Shown: piece after piece, positions 26,403 to 36,533 of the stretch
Position numbering within the stretch: the first letter of the stretch is position 1
How the letters are laid out: the number at the start of each line of letters is the position of its first letter
Assembly: GCF_029227915.1 (NCBI RefSeq)
Contig: NC_079875.1
Location: 7,440,001 to 7,504,000 of the forward strand
Length of the DNA stretch: 64,000 nucleotides
DNA from: Hydractinia symbiolongicarpus
Taxonomy: Eukaryota > Cnidaria > Hydrozoa > Anthoathecata > Hydractiniidae
Reading direction: 5' to 3'
The notes under the pieces: generated by a model
Seen by the model: the letters and a program-made list of their open reading frames with translations, nothing else
What the model was told of the DNA's origin: nothing
Database searches by the model: none
Position numbers and translations under genes: made by a program

Positions 26403-27660
26403 GTCAGAAACATTGTGGTTCCATGTAATATTGAAATCAAAATGACCAACAATGATTATATTTATTAAACAATATATTTCGGAAATTTATTCCATCTTCA
26501 GGTCTAAAATATAAAAAACATATTCAGTAAAAACTGTTAAAAACATTAAAATAATAAAGAAAAAAGAGAATCACAGTCTTCGTATTCGTTTCCTTGAAGA
26601 ATGTCTTAAATCAAACATAATTCCGAAATTTCTTAAGTTTCGTATCCCCGAAAATGGTTGTTTTGACGACAAAGCTGTATTGGAATTTCAACTGAAATTG
26701 CTTAGAAAGGAGTTATATAACGCTAAGAAAGATTTGTTATCGGCGGAAGAGAAACTACATGAAAATCGGGAGATATTAAAAATTAAATCATATCGTATCA
26801 TACCATCAATTATATTCCATACTAGACTCGAAATTCGACAGTTCAGAAGTACACATGCAGATACGCTGAATAAGAAATTGAACAAACTGTCAGATGAGCA
26901 AGGAAAACCGTTATTTAATGTGACAAACACAGTAATTTGCTATGAATTAACGGAGAGACTCCCAAAATATGTTATGGAAACATTAGCCTTGGGTCCAAGA
27001 AACCCCATCATAGAGAAGTTCAACAAAAATGATGTGTTAACTGGTTTAGATGATTTGATTAGATTTTGCAAAGATAAAAAGATTAACGACGAGCTAATCA
27101 CTGACATAAATGTTAAGACTTTGGCATACGTTAAGAAATGCAATAAGCAAAAACCATCTAAAAACATTCAAATGACAAAAAAGTATCTAAAACTCAACAA
27201 CTTGATAGCAGTTCCCTTCGACAAGGGCATCGGCATTTGTGTTATGAAAGTTGAAAGTTATAACAACAAAATGAACGACATCATTGGTTTACCCCAATTT
27301 AATAAACTTACATCTAAAAGGAAAAATGAGAAGAACCCTGTGTTCAAAGAAGAAGAAAGAATTACATCTGTCCTGAAAGAGTTAAAAGTGAAGGGAAAAA
27401 TCAGTGAACAGCTTTATGATAAACTAAAGCCAATAGGAAGTCAACCACCTAGAATCTACGGACTTGCTAAAGTACACAAAAATAACACACCAATGAGACC
27501 AGTTTTATCGATGCCAGGTTCTCCATATTACAAACTAGCAAACCAGGTAGCAAAGTGGCTGTCAGTAGTAGATGAATGCAACATCAATTCTTCCACGAAA
27601 CAAATATCCGATCTAATTACACATCTCCAACTTGCAGAAAATGAGGAACTTGTGAGTTTT
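26290..27660 (+). mobile_element. Penelope-like retroelement, 5' part, truncated
   Basis: A frame open from about 26510 (no clear ATG) runs to 27660. Its C-terminal part has the Penelope-like RT N-terminal region: PPRIYGLAKVHKNNTPMRP, then SMPGSPYYKLANQVAKWL, ending in ELVSFD, the start of RT motif A. Just upstream, two similar stretches at ~26310-26345 and ~26462-26505 carry AATATATTTCGG and a GGAA...TTCC palindrome, the second ending in CATCTTCAGG, resembling the repeated ends of such elements. The catalytic RT motifs, thumb and GIY-YIG endonuclease are missing: the frame enters an (ATT)n tract in the middle of motif A. Non-functional copy. Confidence 0.82.
26370..26402 (+). repeat. (ATT)n microsatellite inside Penelope 5' region
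   Basis: About ten ATT units sit between the two similar terminal stretches of the Penelope-like element. Confidence 0.85.
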
Positions 27661-27661
27661 G

Positions 27662-27735
<74 letters not shown>
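27661..27735 (+). repeat. (ATT)n microsatellite truncating the Penelope RT
   Basis: About 25 ATT units directly follow the SFD of RT motif A. On the minus strand this is an (AAT)n tail preceded by TATAAGGAATCGGGAATATT and GGTTGTGCAGCTATCC, so it reads like the 3' tail of an inserted short retroelement lying in reverse orientation. Confidence 0.85.
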
Positions 27736-27736
<1 letters not shown>

Positions 27737-27785
27737 ATATTCCCGATTCCTTATAGGATAGCTGCACAACCGTTTCATATCGGCA
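27736..27785 (-). repeat. Single copy of the GGTTGTGCRGCTATCCT motif next to (ATT)n
   Basis: On the minus strand the order is GGTTGTGCAGCTATCCT, TATAAGGAATCGGGAATATT, (AAT)n. The 17-mer differs by one base from the core of the 84-bp satellite at 32-33 kb and the 21-bp minisatellite at 45 kb. Confidence 0.7.
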
Positions 27786-28312
27786 ACCGGAATACGAAAA
27801 GTTCATGCTCGAGCTTTCAAAATGTGAAATAGGGACCTAATGCACGAAACTTTTATTTTTTAATCAATACAAGAGACAAAAACTGTTGTAAATTGATGTA
27901 ATAACACTTGTCAAATATTGATAATAATCTTGTCAAATTTGAGAATTACTGTCAAATTTGACAGCAATATTATTAAAACATTCGGCCGTAAGCCGAAACA
28001 AAAATGATTTTTAATATGTTGGCCAACATATTACGCAAAAATATAAGGTGGCCAATATATCTAAGAGAAAAAATAAGTTGTGCTATATGTAAAGCAATAT
28101 ATATAATTAAAAACTACTGTAAAGTATATATCCGACTTTAAATAAATTAAACAAACTAAATTATATAAGGGAAAATACAGTTGCCACAGTGCTTTCTCAT
28201 GTTAAAATAAAAACGAGTTTCCAATCCCGATGTTATCAGATATTACCGCCTGAATCCTTTTATAAAACATCCCGTATAAAAATCAGGGTGATTAGGGTGA
28301 TTATGAGTAGTG

Positions 28313-28379
28313 GCAACCTCGTCCCCAGGGCATCCCGGGGTCAGAAAAGATACAAGATGGCCTTGGGACGAGGTTAGAG
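28313..28379. mobile_element. Small MITE with AACCTCGTCCCC terminal inverted repeats
   Basis: The ~65-bp segment begins CAACCTCGTCCCCAGGG and ends TTGGGACGAGGTTAG, i.e. near-perfect terminal inverted repeats of about 12 bp around a GC-rich core containing CAAGATGGCC. No transposase is encoded. A GGGGACGAGGTTG fragment at ~52470 and the hairpin at 45764-45814 look related. Confidence 0.65.
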
Positions 28380-31300
28380 TAGTCCTTGAAAGAGGACATT
28401 TCTTAGTGAAAATGTACGGAGAAGAAATATCCCTTATGTTTAAGGTTGCTACAGTGAAAAACCATCGAAATTTTCATTTGGTTAAAAACTTTTCAGGGAA
28501 TTATATTTTTGCGCACGTTAATCTTTATTCCTTTTTAACCTGCTGGATGATAAATTTAAATAAAATGCCTTTTTGACCTTATTGTTTTTAAATGGCGTGA
28601 TTTTTATGTAAAATCAATGACGAAGAAAGATATCGCGCAAGATAATTCCTTGTTCTGGCCCTACGGTTGAAATACAAAAAGTATGTATGGAAGACACCAC
28701 TAGTATGATGGAACGGTTCTTTGAAATAAAAAAAATATTATGACTTAAAGGTTTTAGTACAAATGTATATTGGAAATTCAAATTGACAGAAGAAATTGGT
28801 AAGTAGCACTTGTTATTTGAAATTTCAATCTGGCTTACTCTCCATAGACAAAATAATTAAAGTATTAGCATAATTCAATTAGTTTCTTTCCCAATCAGAG
28901 TGTTGGTTTCAAAGCTTCACCCAAATTTTCATTTTGCTTATGGTAAGGGAAGTCCAAAAGACAGAAAATCCAAAATACAGAAAACTTATAAAGTTTCGAA
29001 TATTTTTGTCCAGGTAACAATGAATAGGTTAATAAGAGAGAATTTGAGAATCCGAAATCTTGTGAAAACAAATCTGAAAGTCAGGGGCGGATACATACCA
29101 CGTCAAAGACGTTAAGTGACGAAGGTACATTGTCCTGTATAACGGACCATGTCAATCGAGAGGGCACAGTAGTGCGTAAAGTTCTTTTTATGTAAAAAAC
29201 GTGCGCAGACAAGCGGGAGTTATTATAAAATAGGGGACCGACAGCTCAGGGTGCTGCAGGGCCAGGTCTGGGCGTTGTATCTATTTCAATTTGCATGCTG
29301 CGTGATTATTTTGACGAATATAGCCTGTGGTAGTGTTTAAGCGGTAGTGTTTGATTTTCGATTGTTTTTCGATTGGTTGTCCCTACTCTCCGGTGAAGGA
29401 TTCCAAGTATCGTATGTAGAGAACGGATGTGTGTGGGTAACTTCTGAAGTTTTGTTAATTTGATTTCCAATTTATCTGTAATCCTTGTAGCGGAAATCCC
29501 CTCGTTTAGATTTTGCAATGAAGGCTTCATACACTATTGATTGTTTTAGTAAAGAAGTGGTAAGATTTGTGTATGTCTAAAGAAATTTTAAAACACATGA
29601 TAAACATTTTTTTTATTCATTATTTTCAATATACACAGTCAAATAGAAATAGGCCTTCAAGAAGAGTCAAATAAACCGATGCTAACATCTTGTGGTATTT
29701 TATCATAAGTAAGTTTATCAAACTTAAATAGGATACTTCCGTGTGTCTGTCTGTGACTTTTGCAAAGTGGGTTTTCTTTTTCGTACTTCTCTTTAACAAA
29801 GTCTATACCACACCACCTCTAAAATTCTTTTGCAATCTACCGATTTTTACGTTAAAACGATATCGACATCAGAGAAAAGTATTAAGGTTAGTGAAGGCAT
29901 TGTATTGCACTGTTAAGTTTTAGAAGTAACCGACTGGGTAAAGGGACTACCTAAAACTAACTAAGGACTAATTTTCTTAATCTGAGTCAACCCACCTGAT
30001 TCAGAACAGGCCTGCCTAATGACTTCATCTATTTAATCACCATATGGAATGTCTCTTCCCGTTCGTCGAAACACAAATTTGTATATATTTTCTTGATCAG
30101 TCAAAACATTTTGGTGCATTGGTGGGAAAGTTTTTTATTTTTTATAATCCTATATCTTTCTTTGCTGATAAAAACTGCGCAATCCAATACATTACTTTGT
30201 ACAGTAGCTTTTCACCATACAATAAAATTGTAAAAAAGCTTTTTTGTGCATCCATGATTCATTGCTGACGGCATCAAAATTCGAAAGACGTATCATTGAC
30301 GTTTATAACAAGACTGGCGTCAAGGTTGTAGTGTATTAAGATTAGTGGAAACGTTATACATCACAGTTTTAATTTTAAGCCTACTTGAAGAAACGAGTGG
30401 AAATAACTGACGCCATCTCCTGTGTGTGTAGCAATTCGAAAAAATTTTCTAAAGCTCGGTCAACCTAACTATTTTGGAACAGATAGCTAACGACGTCATC
30501 AAAAACTTTTCTGATCACGATATCAGTTCAACCGTTCCTCAAAAACATAATATCGTATCTATTTTCTTGATCAACATTTAAGGCTCTACACAATAGAGGC
30601 ACCGGTTGAGCATATTTTTCAAAAAATTTTTTGTAAAATAGAAACATTGCTGATGTAAGCAATAATTCTTAAATCTCTTTAAGTGCTAATCAAAACCGCG
30701 CGATCCTATAAATTAATTTGATCAGAGTTTAAAACTCCACACAATACAGGTAACACCTAAAAATATGGTTTTTACATCGACGGGTCATTGCTAAAGGTCA
30801 TTAAATGTCAAAGGGCCGATCTTTTTCCTAAATGAAATTTTTTCATGGGCCTTATCAACTAGTTTTTATAAAAATTTATGGAACCCATCATTCATTTTCG
30901 CGCACCAACATTTAATTCCATTCGTTAATCGATCAATTCCTTAGTGAACGCTTAGCATGGATTATTACGCACACGTTCCTACTACTTTTATCCATTTATA
31001 ACTCCCTGACATTACTCTTGACACGATCATAAAATATATCTTAAGTCTAGTAGCTAAAGTCCCTCGTTCAGATTTTTCAATCGAGTTTTCATTTTAGGGG
31101 GGGGGGGGAGACGTTCAAAAAAGAGGGGTCTTTATTCAAATTTTTACACTTCGTCTCTATTGCAGTTTTTTAGGATACCTTATTTTACCGATGTATCAAA
31201 TATGAGAGATTGTGTTTAGTTGTATTAACGAAATTTCTATATTATAATATCACCAGTGAAATTACCTTTTAATAAAAAGAGCAAACAATAGCAGTTATGG

Positions 31301-32139
31301 ATTTTTTATATACTTTTACTATCGCCTCGAATAAACGCAATTAAATTACGTACACGTAAAGTACTATTCAAGACAACTAAATACTTGTAAAAATTAATAG
31401 TATCTTTAAAACAAAAATCACGAAAACTCGACACTTTAAAGAAGAAATTTAAAGAAGACTAGATGCATTACTGTAACCACAATTTTAGTATTGAGGAGGG
31501 GACCTATAATGACTACCCGAGGCACCCCCATGACGGGCGCCGAGTAAAAAATTTTTAAATTTTGCATCTCTAGATTGGCCGAAAATGCCCTTCCAGACAT
31601 CAACGCTCTCATGGTTCAATGTTAAAAAAACGATGAATATTTCGATATTTTTGTAATTTAGAAAAGCTGCATTGTAGTTGCATCAAAATGTCGATAAAAA
31701 TTTTCCATCAGAAGCCGAAAGATAGAAAGAGATACATATTCCTTTTTTTAGTAGGAAAGTTATTATGCCCTCTATGACTACATAGTCTTTCCGATTATTT
31801 CCGGCCATGTTATTTTTACCTGAAGTTATAAATGACTTCACAAAAGCCTGGCAATTTTCGTGCACAACTTGAATATTTGAATTTAAGTGAACGTAAATTA
31901 TACAGACATTGTGGGAGAAGCTGAAACATGCCGCTGATATGTTGTTGTTAATTGTCCAAAATCGCCCACACGAACAAGATATGTATGGAAAGTCGGTAAC
32001 AGTTGTAGAGCTAACATATATATCTCAACATAAGAAAAAAATTCATACTGCATTGATAAAAATATAGAAACAAATAAAGGAGGAATTGGCAAGCTTCTTT
32101 TTTAAGGTATTGAAAGAGACGATTTTCCTATTTTCAGTA
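28380..32139. other. Gene-free AT-rich interval
   Basis: No ORF with recognisable similarity and no splice-linked exon chain was found on either strand. Between about 30040 and 30800, phrases such as TTTTCTTGATCA, CATTGCTGA and ACACAATA recur at irregular spacing, suggesting old diverged copies of an interspersed repeat. A ten-G run occurs at ~31098. Confidence 0.5.
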
Positions 32140-33470
32140 ATAACGGTGCAGCTATCATACATATTACAAAAAACAGAATCAAATCCATACATGTACAGAG
32201 ATAATTAAAATAATTACCGGTTGTGCGGCTATCCTACATATCGAAAAGATAGTAAAACGCAATTACATCGATACATGTACAGAGATAATTAAAATAATTA
32301 CCGGTTGTGCGGCTATCCTACATATCGAAAAGATAGTAAAACGCAATTAAATCGATACATGTACAGAGATAATTAAAATAATTACCGGTTGTGCGGCTAT
32401 CCTACATATCGAAAAGATAGTAAAACGCAATTAAATCCATACATGTACAGAGATAATTAAAATAATTACCGGTTGTGCGGCTATCCTACATATCGGAAAG
32501 ATAGTAAAACGCAATTAAATCCGTACAAGTGCAGAGATAATTAAAATAATTACCGGTTGTGCGGCTATCCTACATATCGAAGAGATAGTAAAATGCAATT
32601 AAATCCATACATGTACAGAGATAATTAAAATAATTACCGGTTGTGCGGCTATCCTACATATCGGAAAGATAGTAAAACGCAATTAAATCCATACAAGTGC
32701 AGAGATAATTAAAATAATTACCGGTTGTGCGGCTATCCTACATATCGAAAAGATAGTAAAATGCAATTAAATCCATACATGTACAGAGATAATTAAAATA
32801 ATTACCGGTTGTGCGGCTATCCTACATATCGAAAAGATAGTAAAACGCAATTAAATCCATACAAGTGCAGAGATAATTAAAATAATTACCGGTTGTGCGG
32901 CTATCCTACATATCGGAAAGATAGTAAAACGCAATTAAATCCATACAAGTGCAGAGATAATTAAAATAATTACCGGTTGTGCGGCTATCCTACATATCGG
33001 AAAGATAGTAAAACGCAATTAAATCCATACATGTACAGAGATAATTAAAATAATTACCGGTTGTGCGGCTATCCTACATATCGAAAAGATAGTAAAACGC
33101 AATTAAATCCATACATGTACAGAGATAATTAAAATAATTACCGGTTGTGCGGCTATCCTACATATCGGAAAGATAGTAAAACGCAATTAAATCCATGCAA
33201 GTACAGAGATAATTAAAATAATTACCGGTTGTGCGGCTATCCTTTATATAAAACGCAATTAAATTGATCTAAAATATTTAAAATAATTAGCGGTTGTGCA
33301 CCTATCCTATTTGTCGAAACGATGAAAAAAACGCAATTAAATCGATAAAAGTACCGAGATAATTAAAATAATCAACGGTTGCGCAGCTATCCTATATGTT
33401 GAAGCGATGAACAAAAGCAAGTACCGAGATAATTAAAATAATTAGCGGTTGTGCAGCTATCCCATTTTTA
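32140..33470 (+). repeat. 84-bp satellite array with GGTTGTGCGGCTATCCT core
   Basis: The string CCGGTTGTGCGGCTATCC starts at 32217, 32301, 32385, 32469, 32553, 32637, 32721, 32805, 32889, 32973, 33057, 33141 and 33225, an exact 84-bp period for 13 units. One decayed unit precedes (~32140), and about three decayed, length-variable units follow to ~33470. Each unit also has a CTATC...GATAG inverted repeat and either ATACATGTACAGAG or ATACAAGTGCAGAG, giving two interleaved subtypes. Units are otherwise nearly identical in the centre and diverged at the edges, as expected under unequal exchange. No coding potential. Confidence 0.95.
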
Positions 33471-34432
33471 AACATCAAAGTAATTATTTTTATATCGGTA
33501 GTATAGATATCCAAGAAATTCAAGTAGTTCTGTTAAAGGGCCCAAACCCCCATAATTGTGATTTTGGATATATTAAAAAATGAAAAAATCAGGAGTTTCA
33601 GAAATCATTTGTCTCTGAAATATTGAACTTTATATTACGACGTACAAGGTTTCAGATTAATTATTGTATGATATACAACTATAGCTATACTGATTTATAT
33701 CTGAGGACAAAAAATTGTCGGCTGGCGACAGATTATGCGCATTGGAGACAATATATAATGTATAAGCGTTGAAGTACGTTTTCTTGAAAGTCACAATACT
33801 TGTAACAAAAAAAAGGTTTAACAAAAATTATAAACAACATAAAACAGTCAATGGAAAATCTGACAACAAAAGTAAGTTAGAAAAAAACTTCAAAAAATGA
33901 AAAAAATATGCAGAAATACACGTTCCAAATAAGAAACGTTTATATCCTGACATATACTATACAACTTGTCAAAACTTCTTCTAAAAAACAATTTTAATGC
34001 GTGTCAAGAGCAATGATTTTAAAAATTTTCAGAGGCACTCTTTGTAAAGTTAAAAACATTGACGTAAGACCAAAAGTTTCTTATATAAAAAGCGTATTAA
34101 AGAATTTAAAGTCACATGATAACTGAATACGAGACGGTATAAAAACAACAACTTTGGTGTTTTTACGCGTGAATGAGGTGACTACGTGACTACGACAACG
34201 AACGTTTTGTAAATTGGTGAAATAGTTGCAACGGCTAATAAAGTCCTTATCACGATAATTTAACAAAAATAATAAAACTAAAAAATCTAATAACATGTTA
34301 GTTTATGATATGTATGTTCGAACCGTGCAAGCAGGTAGTCGTAAATCCAAATATATACATCAGCTAAAGAGAAATAAGATAGTAAAAATTAGTTACCACT
34401 GATATAACCACACGTTTCAAAACAAAATGTGG
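33471..34432. other. Spacer between satellite and recombinase gene
   Basis: AT-rich sequence without supported gene. If the donor-like GTGAGT just past the stop of the recombinase gene is used, this interval could contain a 3' UTR intron and exon of that gene. Confidence 0.4.
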
Positions 34433-34446
34433 AAAAATTACTCACC

Positions 34447-36533
34447 TTATTTTACCAGCCTTTTCTTGCGTTCATACATGATTCGTGTTCGAATTTGAGT
34501 AAAACTAAAGTTTTCCATCAAATTACATTCTCTCAGACAATCCCTTACTCTCTCCTCTGTTAACGCACCTCCTTCAATTAATTTACCTCCATAATGCTTT
34601 AATGTTTTTATATCTTCATTGGAAAATAAACTTCGTCGCTTTATGGGAGAAAATGCAGGTTTACTCATACGACGAAGCTTGTCATACATTTGTCTGGGAG
34701 AAGCATTCAGTGACGACAGGGAGTCGCTCTTTTTTTTCACCTCACTTAGACTGATCTCATTTTTTTCATCAAAAGTATGTTTTAATACTTCGCACTCTTT
34801 TTCGGTCCAAGTCTTTTTCTTCGTTGGCGTTTTATTGATGTCATCTGTTCCATGAAACAAATTCGTTATCGAACTTGTTCCAATCAACGAAGACTTTTCT
34901 ATGTTCCGTAAATAATAATGCTGGTCAGCGGTTTTTATACTATGGGACATTAAGTTTGCAGCATCGTCGATATGTGCGCTTTTTGACTCTCTCAGGCCTG
35001 TGCTTGCAGACTTTCTGACAATTTTCGACGAGAGATTTTTCCGTATTATCTTGTTTTCAAAGTTGCCTACTCGCTCCCATAACAAATGGAGTCTTTTACT
35101 TATATCGCCCGATTTCACTTTTCTTCCAGACCAGCTTAGGAACACTTCGGTGCACCTTGGATTAGTTTGAATCCTGGCAAAATCGATGTATGTTTTCAGA
35201 CTATTAAAATTATCTTCAGATAATATGACTTTAGCTGGTCCATAAGTCTCGACTGTTTTATGGTTCCATACATCGATAATCCACACTCCGTCTTTGTTCT
35301 TTGCATTCAGGAATTCATTCATGGTCATGTTGGCAGTAACACCTGATCGCTGTGCCAATGTAAAGTGTATTGTAAAGTAAATATGATCTCTCACCATACA
35401 ATAATCAGTTTGACTTATGGGGTAAGCACCATACTGTGCTAACTTTTGAATAATTTCCGTGGCTTTTCGAGCCTGATTACTGTTTGTGTATTTCAGTACT
35501 TGATCTTTAGTGACCAACATTTCCTGATCTTCAGACATTCTTTCAAATCGCGCTAGCTTCTCCTCCTTTCTAAAGTTCTTTCTCCATTGTTTGAGTTTAC
35601 CAATCATTGTTGTAATGTCGTGGCTGGAAACGTTTGGTAGGGCAACATCTTCTGCGATTAAGAATTCGCATAAATCAATTAAAGAGTAGAGGTATTTCTT
35701 CACGCTTGTTGGCTTCGTTTTTTTTTGCTTGCAGTATTGGTTCAAATATATTTCTCTAAAGTCGTTACCACCATTTTTGAAAACTATACTCACGTCATCT
35801 TTAACATTTATAGCCCGAAAAATACGTCGAATATCTCCAGCGATTACGTACATTGAAGCTTCATCTCTTTTGCGATCAGGACCAACCATATACTCCCTAA
35901 ACCGTTCTACAAGCTTTTCCACGTTCTTACCAAGAGCTTGGTCGCAACAATCATCATCACCACTTCTTTCTCCTAAATATTCGCCGCTAATGTTACTTTC
36001 ATCCTCAGTAGAATCATCTGACTCCGGCACTTGTTCTTTTGCGGGCATCTCATATCTTACTTTTGGCCGTAGCCGCAACTGACAAAATTCATTAACATTA
36101 GAAGATTGATGCATTGATTCAATGACGCAACTGGATTCCTCATTTCCCAACTTCTCTTGATCGTCGCCGTGTACAAAGACTGTTTTTTTGGTCTCTTTGG
36201 GTACCACATTGCTCTCTAATGAATTTGGTCTCGATGAGTAATCAAACCTGCGTTTCCTGTGTTGCGATATATCGGCGTTATCATTACTACTTGCGGCCTC
36301 TGCTTTCTTGACGAGGATGTCTTGGAACGATTTTTTGGGAGACTGCGAAAAGTCCTTTGGCAGATACGATTCTTCGAATTTTGGCGCTATTTTAAGCATT
36401 TCGTAAAATTTGGGTCCTTTCTCTATTTTGTGAAACCTTGCTAGATGATCAGGCAAGTTTGATCTTACGAGAAAGCAGTTCGGGAATGGACACATTCGAC
36501 TGTAATGGTAGTTGCTACTCTTCTTGTCCAACT
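34447..36533 (-). other. Tyrosine recombinase and Myb-like half (exon B)
   Basis: The 2,087-base exon begins with a C2H2 finger (CPFPNC...HLARFH), then an acidic, Ser-rich linker. A core-binding-like helical region is followed by the catalytic domain. Catalytic codons: Arg in LAQRSG at 35347-35349, Lys in NHKTVETYG at 35257-35259, Arg in KIVRKS at 35014-35016, His in LMSHS at 34942-34944, Tyr in QHYYL at 34915-34917. The His-to-Tyr spacing of nine is canonical. The HxxR His is replaced by Lys. Two Myb-like helical segments occupy the last ~120 residues. Confidence 0.8.

Noticed and set aside
20697-33470. Regular arrays at 20.7-21.4 kb and 32.2-33.3 kb as CRISPR-like structures
   Set aside because: Units are contiguous tandem repeats without unique spacers, in a eukaryotic genome with no cas genes.
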